64,000 nucleotides of DNA from Balanoglossus misakiensis (GCA_040954595.2 CM082578.2:17174001-17238000), one strand, 5' to 3'; shown: positions 45,996-59,123, counted from the first letter of the stretch. The notes: a model not told the origin generated them from the letters alone. A program made the numbers and translations.

Positions 45996-46974
45996 CTGCT
46001 GAACCAAACGTTGTTTTTGTCTCAATCATTCAACTCAGAATCTCGCGTGAAAAAACGACGTCATGTCGTGCCTTGTTCTCTCATACCAACTCATGTTTGA
46101 TGGCTAAGAGGGACAAAGCCACGCACATTCATAAAACTTGGCCTTTTTCTCTCTCACAGATTATTTGTGTTGTTCTAGTCATTGAAATATTCTCAGTGGG
46201 TGATTGTCACAGGTAAACTCATGTTCTGCGCATGGACGTACCGAAAACTGAAATGTGCCTATATATACAGGATATGAGTTGAGTTGTAAAAAAAATGATG
46301 ATCGAGCAGACTTCAGTGAGCAGAGAACAATAATGAAATAAGAAACTGAAATTACCAAAGTAATGTCAGAAGTGGGTGACTTTGTCCCTTTAACGAAATG
46401 TGTATTGTGAAACAGATTTCGTAGGAAAAATGTCAAACTATATTGCATGAACAAAAATTATCAAATGTTGGATGAAAACATTTTACAGACTCACGGGTAT
46501 CACATTTTAGATGGGTATGTGATTTGCAGTTGTATGGTGATTTCTTAAAATAATTTTGAGATATTGCCATGATGTCGTCAACTTGTACAGATTAAATATA
46601 GGAACTTGAAGGTTTAGAATGCTCATTGAGTTTTAAAATGTACAATTCTATGTCTTACAGTACTTGTAGATTTTTTAACTACTTTAATGTATTTCTTTAA
46701 TACATGTATGGTAAAAATTATATGGGTTGTGCCAGTTTGATATTTGCCATTACTCTCAAATTGCTGCAATCATTTTTTTTCTTTTGAGAAATTTTTTATT
46801 TGAAGGTGTATAGACTGATTTGCAGTACATACGCGCATTAGATAATCAGGAATACAATCATGTGATGTATGCAAATTTCTCCCATGATGAAACGCCAACT
46901 TTGTGATGAAGGTCCAGCAGGTGATGATTTTACTTAATTCATGTGAGCTTTTCAGTCTTTCTCCTGTGCTTTCA

Positions 46975-47063
46975 CCCTTTCACCCCCAGTTCCCTCTTGA
47001 GAGGTCCAACCTTACCTTAGAAAACAATGGGTTTGGACTGAACCATGGTGGTGAAAGGGTTAA
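46975..47063. repeat. Short hairpin MITE-like repeat
   Basis: About 89 bp. Left end ACCCTTTCACCCCCA and right end TGGTGGTGAAAGGGT are inverted repeats (14 of 15 match), with inner GTCCAACC / GGTTTGGAC also pairing. A second copy, in the opposite orientation and cut by the window end, starts near 63935, and a diverged half copy is at about 43310-43365. Confidence 0.7.
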
Positions 47064-47472
47064 GTTGCCAACTATTTGAGACGTTGAAACAGCAAATTGG
47101 TTTGAAACAGTTTACATATTCTGGAGTGAGCATAAATCAGGTATACTGTGTAGTGATCCTGTGATGTTTCTATCTCTGATTGCGTATATGCTAGCAGAGA
47201 TTATAGGCTATGACACTGTCACTCGGAGTAACAGGAGTTGGGGATAAAGCAATAACTGGTACATTGCAGCATCCTGGTTCAGTTGAAAAAGCCGTCTGTA
47301 CATCATGTATAAATCCAGGCCATTCGGTCCTTTTATTAACGAATGAATAATGTAACAATCAGATTTTTGGATAAAATTCTGTCGCAAAATATTTCATCCA
47401 ACATTCTCTGTCTTCCATTAGGGTAAAAGAATGGGAGCTCTGTGATAGCCTTGAAATATGCAAGGTGATGGA

Positions 47473-47478
47473 AATAAA
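47473..47478 (+). promoter_or_regulatory. Possible poly(A) signal of the QORL2-like gene
   Basis: AATAAA about 1.48 kb after the stop codon, just before the convergent TIMM17 3' end. Confidence 0.4.
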
Positions 47479-47643
47479 TGATTGTTAGTCTATCTTTGTG
47501 TCAGTTCTTGTGATTCTTTTGTTAACAACTGCTATATAGTATAGGAGTTGAATTGGGAAAGGATTCTTGCACAAATACATGGGGAAGCTTGGACTGAGAA
47601 AGAAATATGCCAGAAGTTATCTTACAAGTCATGTTGAATATCT

Positions 47644-47649
47644 TTTATT
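47644..47649 (-). promoter_or_regulatory. Possible poly(A) signal of TIMM17
   Basis: AATAAA on the minus strand about 410 bp after the TIMM17 stop codon. Confidence 0.5.
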
Positions 47650-48060
47650 TTAAAAATTAAAGATACACACAAAATAAAAGACAATAATATAAAGTGGCCT
47701 ATCCATGTGTACAATAAACAAAAACAAACCAACATGGTTTGAGCACTGAAACCAAGCCAGCACATCTACTCAATCCTTCCTGGCTAAACAAGACTAGCCT
47801 AAAAAATAAGCTTGGTATTGTAAGGAAAAGGGCAAAACTCAAGAATTATGCAGTGCTTTATGGCCATCCCTCTATTTGTTGGATATACAGGAAATCAGTG
47901 TGCTAGTGTAGACCCCAATTATCCCTCCCCAAAAAACAACAACAACAACGCAGAGTTCTGTAAATCCTGTGACGTAGCATAATGTGAAGTCCTGATGTAT
48001 CTTGGAAGAGACATTTTTAATACATAATGTAAAACAGTTCTTTCCAGTCAAAGGAGGATG

Positions 48061-49720
48061 TTATTGATACTGTGCGTCTCCATACGGTGATTGATGTACA
48101 TCTGGTCTGGGTCCAAGCTGCGATGGATCTTGCATTTGTTGCGCGATCTGTTCATTTGCTGTGAAGCAAGAATAACATGAAGAATTCATTAACATTATTG
48201 ACAACACAAAGTCAAACCGGTAGTGAAGATGTACATCACTCAACATTAGACTCAGTGTCAAAACCTTGAACATGTGTGATGGTTCATGATGGTGCTTGCA
48301 ATACTCATGACATATAATGAACACATTCTGTTCCTTAAGTCCATTTTTAATTGTTAAAACATCCTACATGTACTTTACCTTGCATGTACTGTCCTGCACT
48401 CCACCTTGAGAATAAAATGCCAACACCTTCAATCATAGCCAGAAGAATTCCCCCTGAAATGAAACATAAGTAGAACCACACACTTCATATTTCTGATTGT
48501 TCCTAGTTTCTGATTACTTTGTCCTTTACTGTTGATAGTCCTCAATCTACCCAGATTTTCATGATTTTGTTCCTCCTTAAATCTGAAGACCCTGTGTGAT
48601 GTTGATAAATAAAGACAATCAATTTTAACTGCAGAGGGACTTGCTCCACATATTACTAGCACATCTTTAAACATGTAATACATGTACATGTACAGACACA
48701 AATTGCATACTCACCAACTGCAGCTGATCCCACCATTGCTAATGCACCATCTGTTGGACAGAAAAAATGATGATTTAACACAGTGACATACCAACTGTTC
48801 AGAAAAACATGGTTTGACTTTGACAAGTTATAAATACACTTACTTCTAGCAGCTAACACAGCCCCAGTTGCAGCTCCACTGGTTATTGAATTCCATGGAT
48901 CTTCCTTTTGCCTTATTTTGACAAGACAGCAGTCAAACGTTGAAAACAGCCCACCCCAGACTGCAAAATTCCCTCCAACAATTGGTGCTTTATGTTTGAT
49001 TGTTAAAAAACTTCCAATCATCCGATGCTTGAAACCCTAGCAGAGAACGATGCAATGTTTTTGTCAATACATTGAAGCTGCAATGATTGTAGCAGGTGCT
49101 GCTAGGTTGACGATGTTGTTCAAAGCACTGCAAACAACATCATCAACCTACCAGTTGAAAATGTTAATAGATGTACATGTATTGTCCTTAGTTTTAGTAA
49201 TTTATGAGAAAGGTACTTTTCTTATTCCAATGTCCACCATCAAAGTCATAATCATGCATTATCTAGTAGATGAGTAAACTTACAGCAGGTGCATTCCTTG
49301 CTCCCAGAAATGAATGTACAACAGCGCCACCAATAGCCCCCATGGAAAACGCACCCCCACAGTCGTCAACTATTCTCCACGGACTGAAAAGAAAGTACGT
49401 ACATGTACAAGCACGATGTTAAATTCCGACGATCGTAAATAGCCAATAACATGTTCAAGCCGACAACGTAAATTGCCTTACGCAACCTCCGATTACCTGA
49501 CCTCAGCAGCAAGCACGTTGTGCGTGATACTGAAGCTAGGTCACACACGTTTCGGCGATAGTTAAAATGTGTTCCAAGACCTAAACATGGATACTTGTGT
49601 ACTCACTTCTTCAAAATTACTTACACTAGTGTTTTGTGCATTTGTATTGAAATCACTGTCATCAAAGTGTGAAAAATCAACGATATATACTTACCACGGC
49701 TCACGCACGTATTCCTCCAT
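48061..49720 (-). CDS. TIMM17: Mitochondrial import inner membrane translocase subunit Tim17
   Basis: Six exons: 49695-49720, 49284-49383, 48844-49036, 48715-48750, 48379-48453 and 48061-48158, giving 175 aa (vertebrate TIMM17A/B about 171). The N-terminus [20 protein letters not shown] is near-identical to known Tim17, followed by [34 protein letters not shown] and the Gly-rich helices [19 protein letters not shown]. The first three blocks are the hydrophobic Tim17/22/23-fold segments. The C-terminal tail is hydrophilic ([20 protein letters not shown]). It is the core subunit of the presequence translocase TIM23 complex in the inner membrane. It shares a 179-bp divergent promoter with RAD18. 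Confidence 0.97.
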
Positions 49721-49899
49721 GTTGGTTTTACCTTTAAAATATTCTTTTGCGCAGGGTCATCACGCTTACTGACCTTTGACACAACATAAGGTTGTTTCGC
49801 GCCAAGTTGAAACACGAAACTAAGAGATGATCTCAATTTGAATTAGAAATAGAGAAAAACACAAGTGTTTACTGCCGTAAAACTAAGGACATTGTAATT
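49721..49899. promoter_or_regulatory. Bidirectional promoter, TIMM17 / RAD18
   Basis: Only 179 bp separate the two start codons. The segment includes ACACTTACTGACC-like and GCGCC stretches but no TATA box I trust. Transcripts must have very short 5' UTRs or overlap. Confidence 0.7.
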
Positions 49900-50472
49900 A
49901 TGTCGACAGACGCAAACTCTGCGGATTGGCCGAGTGATTTAGCCGAACTGCAGGTAAGTTTAACAGTGATATCCCAACTCGACTGTTGTCAATGCTAGTG
50001 CTAGCATCAATAAACACAGTCACTCCACACACTCACACTAGCCGCGCCCGCACGTCTCGTGGTGGTCGCTTGATGACGTTGTCATGGTTGTCGCAGCCAG
50101 TGGAACTGAACATAGAGATCAATCGTTACACCTGTTCGGATATGAACTCAGTCGTACATCTCACACAAGACAACTGACAAGGTGATTTAGGGGAGGAGCA
50201 GGAAACCCAACTTTACGTGTATATTTCCCATCAGTGATTTTTGTGTGTGTTTATTCAACAGGAAATTGACAACTTGTTGCAGTGTAACATTTGTTTTGCT
50301 TACTTTGAGACTGCCATGATACTGCCAACATGTTCACACAACTGTGAGTACCATATTTTTTTTTCCAAGCCACAATATCAATTGTTTTAGAAGCTGTCCT
50401 TTATATAAATTTCCATCTTTGAGTCAATGTACGTGTTCAGTTTCAGTTGTAACATCACTCCCATACAGAATG

Positions 50473-50513
<41 letters not shown>

Positions 50514-53500
50514 CTTCTTGGCTTTAATACTTATCTTTACTTGTAGAACTACAATGTATTTTTATTATCTTCAGATTGTTCACTTTGTATCAGGAAATAC
50601 TTGAATTATAAAAGCAATTGTCCAACTTGCAATACACCAGTGTTGGAACCTGAGTTAAGAAACAACAAAGCATTGGATAAAATGGTGCAGAATTTTTCTT
50701 CTATCAGGTAATTAATTGAATACTAGTTATATTAGTATTTCATTGTTGACATTATGAGTTTAACATGCAGCTACAGCAAGACTTGCTGTCACTAATGAAA
50801 TGCTGGCATTGATTACTCTTAGGAGAAGTATGTGTATGGTACTTCTGTATGGTTGTTGGGGTTTCATGAATTACTGATGGGTCTTCAAACCTTACAGGAA
50901 AAAACTGGTGAATATTTTGATGCAGTCAGGTAAATCTAAAAACACAGTGGAAGGAAGCACACTAGCAACCACCAGTGGTGAGCCGCCCCCTCTACAAGCT
51001 ACAGAACCTGTCCCATCCACCAGTTCAGCTTCAAATGAAGGCGTTGCCAAAAGAAAAGCCAAGGATATGGAAGGAGTATGCTGCACCAACACTGTCCCTA
51101 TCGAAAACTCCTTCAGGAAGGTCAAGAGCCCCACAAAGACAGTAAAACCCCTGAAGAACTTCCTCCAAAGATCACCTGAAGGTGTTCAACCAGGACCGTC
51201 AGACACTGCAAGTATTGATGTCCCAGCAGAGATGATATCTTCTACTCTAAGTGTAGCAGCTGCACAAAGAAGTATTTTGAAAGGTAGGTCATCTGTGGTG
51301 AACTTTTTATCACACAAAAAAGCATACTTTAAATTTGTTGTAACACCCTCAATTTTGTGTTTATTTCATCATTTAGTATATTTTAAAGTAACAGAAATAC
51401 ATTGACTTTTGCCTGTGGGTTTATTTCTGCTGGCTTATGATATAAATTGACATTGTACATTTCGACATTGGTAATTAAACTTGTACATGTATTTGATTGT
51501 ATCATCTTGACTGACAGCTGACTGCCCTGTATGTGGTGTGAGTGTTCCCCAACAGAACATCAACACTCATTTGGATCATTGTCTTTCTGGCAATGAAAAG
51601 AAGGAAGCTCTCAGAAGGTACGTTGTGATGTGGTTGTGGGTTGCTGACAATGACTAATCATGATTCGCCATCTTCTGTAAATAATAACACTTACCATGAT
51701 TTTCTTACAATCGTACAAGGCAGTCTCACAGGAGATCAGTTTCTAAAGTAACTTGTTATGGTAGATTCCAATTTCTTCTGGAAAGCCTGCATGAAAAAAA
51801 TTCAACAAAAAGTAATAATGGTATGTTCTGTCATTCCAGTTCTAAGAGAAAACCACTGCCCAAACTAGTTTATATTCTCATGTCAGACAAGGATCTCAGG
51901 AAGAAACTGAAAGAGTACAATTTATCTGTGCAAGGAAACAGACAGGTAAGAACTGCTATGGAAAATACTTGTTGTTGTTATTGTTGTTGTTAGGGACAAC
52001 TGGTCAACATGTACCAAATCCTGTACAAGGAAATATTATATTCCATCACCTTGACAATTGACATTTTGATATTTATTCACCATTCATTACAGGCTCTCAT
52101 TAAAAGAATACAGGAATACACACTTCTGTACAATTCACAATGTGATTCTGATGACCCCAAACCAGGTAAATATTGCATTGATTTACTAATAACCAGATTT
52201 TGACTTTGAATACATTGGTAATATTTCTTGGTAAGTTTGTAAGCAATGGAATCATGATGGTCTAATGGTAACAGACAGTTTTACTCTGCGGAGATATAAT
52301 GGTGGTACCTTACTTTATGAAGACTATTGCAAATAATGATTGACAAACTATTCTACATTGTACAGTTGCAGAAATTGTGAGAGAAGTGGAAAAAGCAGAG
52401 AAGACCAGATCACAACTAGCGAACGCCAGTAAGCAATCTGTAAGTTATACCGGTAGTCATAATAGCAGTTTCATAATTTTCATCAAACAACATTCATGAT
52501 GCTAAAGGTATGGTTCAACCTGAAGACCTCTGCCTTGTATCCATCTAACTTGTATCCATCTTGTCAATTGTAGTTTCTCAAGAAAACCTGTTTTCGTGTT
52601 TCTCTGCCTTGCTGCAACCAGAGAGTTGCCTTTGACTTCTAATCATGGGTAGTTAATTTTTGATTTCAGAAATTGGTCTTTGAAAAAGGTGAATCTGAAG
52701 AAAACATGGAGAAGAAAAAACAAGAATATGGTATTAAGATCTGTTTTCTCGGAATGGGTAGTTGGGTATAGGAAGTCAATATTTTGATGGAAATATATCT
52801 GTAGAAGCAGGCTTATACAATATGGATTTAAAATCTGTTGTTGATATATACCAGTACATGTCAATTGAATTGCAAATGGTGTGAAGATAGCAGTAAGAAA
52901 AATGTGCCGTCATTGATGACGAACCATTTTCTTTTCTTTCTCAAGCCAAGGAACACGGCAGTCAATTTCAGCAACTCATCGAAGACATCAAGAGGAGAAG
53001 AAACAAAAAGAAATCCCAGAAAATAGAGACTGTAACCCAGGAAAGTGAGATGCCCTCGCCTCCTGCATCTCACAGAGAGGCTTTGCAAGCAGACTCTACA
53101 GCTGTGGAGCCAGTGGCGTCAACATCGCAGGAAGAACCGCAGGACCCAGAATCAGTGGCTGTCATGGAAACTGATCAAGTGATGCCATCTCAGGACAGTG
53201 CTTTGGAGGAAGTTGTCACGGAAACAGACCATTCGGTGCTGAACACAATCAGTGATTCAGGAATTGATGTTCAGACAACTCGTTCAACATGGTCAAGGTC
53301 AAGTGGAAATCTTGACCTAGATGCCGCAACAGCAGAAATGACACCAGCTGTTCAGACGAGTGATGTCACTCATCTGAACTCGGGATTAATGAACTTTGCC
53401 GACAGTGACTCAGATTTTTCAACCAGTGCATTTCCACTCACTGGCTCTGTGTCCAAATCCAAGGGGAAAACTTCAACGAGGGGTAAGAAGAGAAGAAAGC

Positions 53501-54723
53501 TTCTCAAACCAGAAGAAAAGCTCAAGCACCCTGAGAAGGTTGAGAGCAGTGAATTTCAAGTTCAGTCAACAGATGTGGCAAGTACAGAACAAGCAGATGA
53601 GACAGGTTTTCAACAAACACATGTGGAAGGTACATGTACCTTGCATTTTCTAAATCTTACAGACTGACTCATGATTATTACATGTAAATATGAATCAAAT
53701 ATGTATAAACAACAAAAGGAAAATGTGTAACCAAATATTTTCTACATTCTTACGCAGATCGTGTTGGCAACAACATGGATAATGATTCAAGAGAAAGCAC
53801 TCCATCACCAAGTATATTTGGTATGTACCAAGACTGGATTTATTCAACAGTTTTTGGAATCTGCATATGTTAGTAATTGTATCTGGTGTGGCATACCCCA
53901 ACTGATATGATAAAATGAGGTACCCATCATGAAACAGAGAAAATGTTGGCAAAGCAAGATATATGTATACTGTGAGGTGGTGTTTGTGTGGTCAGGCAAC
54001 TGTGGCTGGTAAATTTATCTCATTCATAGTTTGATAACGTCTGCTTTCAACCCCTGTACTTGTAGGATGCATTCTAAAATAATGTGTGTTTTTTTTTTGT
54101 CATTTTCAGAGAATACAACACAGCTGTCTTCACACTCCTCTAGTCCAATATTTGGAGGACCGGCTGAAGATGTTGCCAGATGCTCTCCATCCCTGACACC
54201 ATCACTTGGCTTTGGTCTTATGGAGGTAAGAAACTGACCTTTCAAGTTTTCCATAATGACCGCTTTACTTGACACTCTATGCAGTAAATTTACGTTGGTC
54301 AGGTCCATTTCTTGACATGAAATGCAATTTGCCAGTCTCGCATTTGCTGATGTTGTTTCCCATCTTTCGTTTCAGACAACCAGTGAGCAAAGCAGCTGTT
54401 CAGATTTTATACAAGATGTCCAAATGGACAGTGTAAACACACCAAATAGGTAATGATACTATATACATGTTTGTTGGTGTGGATCAAAGGTTGCTATGTA
54501 TGTAAGAACCACAGGCTGATTTTTGAATTAATATACCAATTTGACAAGCTGCATGTTTTTTTCTCTCTCCCTCCACTGCAGTGTGGTGGAAGAAACACCA
54601 CCCAGAAGAGTCCTTCGTAAAAGGAAGAATGAGCAAAGCACGAGAGCTGGCAGCGAGGACCCAACATCCAGCAATGAGTTTGAAAACACCAAAAGAAAAC
54701 GCAGGAAAGCCACAAGAAAATGA
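49900..54723 (+). CDS. RAD18: RAD18 E3 ubiquitin ligase (RING, UBZ, SAP, RAD6-binding)
   Basis: Fourteen exons: 49900-49953, 50262-50343, 50575-50707, 50898-51283, 51518-51617, 51840-51945, 52093-52165, 52366-52439, 52670-52730, 52946-53629, 53758-53820, 54110-54225, 54376-54449 and 54582-54723, giving 715 aa. RING C3HC4 at about 26-65 (CNIC, CSHNYCSLC, CPTC). UBZ4 zinc finger at about 221-245 (DCPVCGVSVPQQNINTHLDH then C). SAP at about 255-290 (LPKLVYILMSDKDLRKKLKE). The RAD6-binding helix region at about 311-380 (IVREVEKAEKTRSQL, FQQLIEDIKRRR) matches vertebrate RAD18. With RAD6 it monoubiquitinates PCNA at stalled forks for translesion synthesis. The tail is about 220 residues longer than in human (495 aa), acidic and Ser/Thr-rich, ending in basic KRKRRKATRK. 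Confidence 0.96.
50478..50509. repeat. (AC)n microsatellite
   Basis: About 16 AC dinucleotides in the second intron of RAD18. Confidence 0.95.
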
Positions 54724-55140
54724 GGCATTTCCAAGGCCTGCAGATTTCTCAAATCCAAATGTAACTGAAATTCCCCGTAAAATATTAATATTTACCATTA
54801 AATAATTTCTTTTGTGAACCCTACACTGCCTTGCCACTAGGGTCATAAAAAGGGCAATTACCAGTTTTACCATTCTGAGTGAGGTTTGACATTCTCAACA
54901 AACTGAAATTTGCACAAAGTTCGAGACACAAGCTGCAACCAGCATGTATTGTTTACACTGAAGTCTGGATTTTAATGAAATGGATTGTGGTAAACTACCA
55001 TGCCACCACAGATCACAACCATATATTACAGTAGATTGTTTTCTTTGTGCAAAGAACAAGCTGTGCTTATTTTAGACTTCCATGCGAGGTACTCTTTATG
55101 AAAGCTTGCATTACATGTATATTATTATTACAAACACTGA

Positions 55141-55146
55141 AATAAA
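55141..55146 (+). promoter_or_regulatory. Possible poly(A) signal of RAD18
   Basis: AATAAA about 420 bp after the RAD18 stop. Confidence 0.5.
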
Positions 55147-55214
55147 AAAAGAAAGTTGTAGAATCCAGTATGTCATTACTCTGCTCAACATTGTTGGCCC
55201 TAATCCCATACCAT

Positions 55215-55220
55215 TTTATT
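55215..55220 (-). promoter_or_regulatory. Possible poly(A) signal of PRPF18
   Basis: AATAAA on the minus strand about 410 bp after the PRPF18 stop. Confidence 0.4.
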
Positions 55221-55631
55221 TTTTTGAAGTCAACATGTATTGTCCATTGGTGTCCTTATAATACAGGTTACAGTTACAGGAGATTTCAACACTTGGATCT
55301 TTACAAATGTTCTGCAACTTGTGACTTGTGATCTGCTGCAGTATTCATGGCAAATACATGTATATTGTTCCATTGAAACAAACTGCATGCTGTTTCTTTC
55401 ACAAAAACTTGCATAGTGCTGTGAGTGACAGACTCCCTGACAGTCTCTGATTTCAACTGAAAATGCTGCCGGTCATGTACACACGTTCCTGAAACCCAGA
55501 ACTGTTGATCAATGTTTCTGAAAATCCAACAATACTTGAGAGCTTTTCAGTGGAAACTTGTCAATATTCCCGATGTGCAGACAGAGGCATTTATGAAAGT
55601 CTAGTCTGTATCTTCCATCCATGTTTGGACA

Positions 55632-58195
55632 CTAGAGGGCTTCGTACTCCACACACCTTGATGGGTCTGTTGGAAAATGTTTCTGGCATATTGTCATGAG
55701 TCTTTTCAATCCCTGAAATGAAATAACAAACATACATCTGTAATCATGTTGTCTCTAGCAAATATGAAATGATCCTCACGAAAAGCTTCCACTTCCTGGC
55801 TCAAGATATCCAACACAAACTGAACAATAACACTTGCCTGTATGTATTTCCTCTGGGTTTCATCATTGAGTACATGAGCAATCTGCTGGGAAAAGATTTT
55901 CTCTCTTCCAGTACGTGCGTGAATACCAACCATAGTGACACCAATGGGCCACGGAGCATTGCCTATGGCCATTTGAAGGTAATAATCACTGGCCTGCAAC
56001 ATAACAGACAACATGAAGAAGTCTTGCCTAAAAGTGAAACCTTGCTAGCAATTGCCAAAAACCATAAAGCATACAATTGACCATCAAAAGGAAGTTAATC
56101 ACAGTTACATCACATCAGATGATCTTCAAATGTTCACATCAACCATAAATAGTTTCAGTCAAATATAATTGGAGTACCGGTAAGTTGTTCACATGTTCCA
56201 GTGCAATCTCTTAGGGTTTCAGCTTTAGATCCACACCCATGCAACATTAGCAGATTTAGCAGAAGAAATTGGGTTAAACTCACCTTGACATAGTCTCTAT
56301 CCAGTAAATTCCTGACAATATGGATGAGGAATTCCAAGATTTCTGGAGAAACCCTCTGTGAGAAATGACAACATACAGTGTGTTACCAATATGATGGAAT
56401 ACTCCAACTGATTCAACTTCATAATAATAATACAAACAGTGAAAAAAACAACCAAAATATACATTTTGAAGATCTACTCAGTGGATACCATAATTTGAAT
56501 GTGAGTTACCAGCTTTGCAGAATGAGCACTCTTCCATTTAAAGACAAGAAGGCATCAAAAAACAATCCAATTGGTCAACTCACCCGTCTTTTCAGTTTCC
56601 TCAGCAGTGGTTTGACATAACTGACTGTTTGAGAATGTGTCGCTGCCGCTAGTCTACCTTGTACACTTCTCTTCAACTCTTGAGGCCGACTGTTTAAACT
56701 TTTTCCCCACACTTGAAGGAGGAACTATAATAAGAAAAGAATTCCCATGAGATATCAAGTTTCTTCTATTGCCCAAGGCATACATGTACATGTAAATCAT
56801 GGATCTGTCTAACCGTCAAATGTTATTGATTTAGCAGTCCTATTTACAGACAATCACATTTTCAAATGCACTAAGAATCTTAATCCTAGTATGTAAAAAC
56901 GTGTGTGTACCTGTATGTATGGGGGTATGTATATTTCATCATGAATTTTATGCAGAAAAGTCACTACCTTTAAATACACAAGTATAACTTCACTGTCAAG
57001 TTCAGCATCTCCTTTGCCAAAGTCGGTTGCCATGGTTTGGATGTCTTCCAGGGACTTTCCATCATCTATCACTTTGACGTCTCCTTTCTTGCTGTCATCT
57101 TCACCGCCGTGTGTCTTCATCACCTCACTCAGATAGTCCTGATCAACCTGGTCCATGGCAGCTTTGAAGTCGTTTCTCATACCCTACACATTATGTCAGG
57201 CAAACATATTAAGAGCATCAGTGGGCAAGACAGCAATACAGAAAATTTACATACAAGAATAATGCAAGGAAATTTGCAAAATCTAAAAGAAATTGACCAA
57301 AGAGTGTAATGAGCATTGGACCATAAATAAAGGTTTCAATAACATCTGTGATAGAGTAAACACCTTACCAGATTTATTTCTGGTTCCTGAATTTCCAGTA
57401 TCCTCAATCTCTGGAATGCTTCAGTGTCTGATTCACCAAACAATCTTATCGGTTGTCCTCTTTCCCTCAGTCTTCTGACAACCTGTAGTTAATTACATGT
57501 AGTAGAAATGTTGAGAGAGTGAAATTCAAGGCTGGATTGTGCGTTCTTTGATGAGTAAGAACACAGAGGTAAATAAAGTTGTGGACTGGTTTTACTAACT
57601 ACTTGATTGCTATTTACATCACTGGAATCAAAGATGCACAACTATAAGGAGATACAGACAACCCACCTCTTCTCTTGAAAGCGTCAAGATTGAATCTTCT
57701 GAAGATGATGATGTGTAATTTATCTTCTCATCCTTGTCTTTCTTGGCATCTGGTGACACTTGCTTGCATTGGAAATGGAAAAAAAGTGCATTAATTAAGA
57801 CTTCTACAGCAGTTCAATGATTTTGCTACATACAATACATAAGCTGCTTTATATGTTTCATCCCACTCACAAGTATCTGCATTATAACTTACTTTGTAGT
57901 GTTTTTTCCTGTATTCTTCTTCCTGCTTTGCCATCAGTTCACCGCGCTTGAAGTATTTTTTTCCATCTCCCTACAAAGATATATTAACATGGAGACAGAG
58001 ACATTATAACAGTTGCACTTTATTTGGCAAGATCTGTTGGTACACAATCAATGACGACATCGAGCTGAAGCTGTCACGGTACACACAATTTATACAGCAC
58101 CAGCGAGGTTTATAATAACCGCATTTTCTTACCGTCAATTCATTCTTCTCAAGCTGTTTCTTTTTTCTGGCAATTTCCGCTTTCAAAAAGTCCAT
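55632..58195 (-). CDS. PRPF18: Pre-mRNA-splicing factor 18
   Basis: Nine exons: 58133-58195, 57893-57970, 57667-57762, 57369-57482, 56968-57183, 56584-56724, 56284-56355, 55838-55993 and 55632-55712, giving 338 aa (human 342). All introns are phase 0. The N-terminal [20 protein letters not shown], the PRP4-like motif [20 protein letters not shown] (residues about 80-117), the Prp18 helical core from [20 protein letters not shown] to [15 protein letters not shown], and the highly conserved loop [20 protein letters not shown] all match the family. It acts in the second catalytic step of splicing with SLU7. The intron between exons 8 and 9 begins GC (CAG|GCAAGT) instead of GT. It is convergent with RAD18 and divergent from the EEP gene. 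Confidence 0.97.
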
Positions 58196-59102
58196 CTTCT
58201 TGGATAATCTTCTGATCGTATGTTGTGTACACAGTCAGAAACGCAAACCTGCATCTGTTTGTTTATGTATCATTCCTCCACTGGAATAATAATTTTGACA
58301 TTTACAGTCTGTGTCCTCGTCACTAACAGTCGTATGCTCTGCGTGGCCGCAGAGCTAGTTATAAACCACCTTTACTGAATCCGGCAGATGGTCTTTTCTG
58401 AACTTACGCAATAAAAATGTAATTTTTAGGAGACTTTTTGGTTTTAGCGGTAATAATATTGATTATGGAACAAATAAATGTACTACACCGTACACGAATC
58501 CACAATCTACAAACTGCGTATATTTAACAAATGAAAGTTGACGTAAGGTAAGCCAACTGAAGTGTATAAATATTGCTATAAATTCGTAAGAAATCGATCA
58601 TTCACATGTTTAGAAATGTGTAGACCTAAACTGCAGAAATTCGGTGGTGAAAACCCGCGACCCATGCGTGGTCGCAGACAGTATACTGTATGTGTAGAGA
58701 GAGACCTGCCAGTGCAGTGCAGTGCAGTGTCACATCACAGTGCAGTGGCGTATGAACACTGTACAACGAACCCAGCCTCACGTGTATCCTGGAGTTACTC
58801 GTGCGTGCTGCAGATGCTTTCTTTCTTGTCTGTGTTTGTTTGTTGGTTCGTTTGTTTGCTTGTTTATTCAAATGTTGCTTGTATACATATTAATGAGGGC
58901 GCATGGGCAGATCGCAGCTGCTATTTTGTATAACAATACACATTGTTATGTTAATGTTTTCCGGGGAGGGCTACTTCTTGGAAAATTCTTTTCTGATCTA
59001 AAAGTGTGCAGCAGGTTTTAGAAGCACACATAATATAGGCATTCTGATAAAATTAAACTTTTAAAAGAGAAGCTCTGGCACATGAGGAAGCAATGACATT
59101 TA

Positions 59103-59123
59103 CACCACCACCACCACCACCAC
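59103..59123. repeat. (ACC)n microsatellite
   Basis: About seven ACC units. Confidence 0.93.

Larger units (their letters stand above)
45996..48060. other. 3' UTRs of the convergent QORL2-like and TIMM17 genes
   Basis: A plus-strand AATAAA at 47473-47478 (QORL2-like) and a minus-strand AATAAA at 47644-47649 (TIMM17) lie about 170 bp apart. A short hairpin repeat sits at 46975-47063. No coding sequence is seen. Confidence 0.55.
54724..55631. other. 3' UTRs of the convergent RAD18 and PRPF18 genes
   Basis: A plus-strand AATAAA at 55141-55146 followed by an A-rich tail suits RAD18. A minus-strand AATAAA at 55215-55220 suits PRPF18. The two transcripts would end within about 100 bp of each other or slightly overlap. 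Confidence 0.5.
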
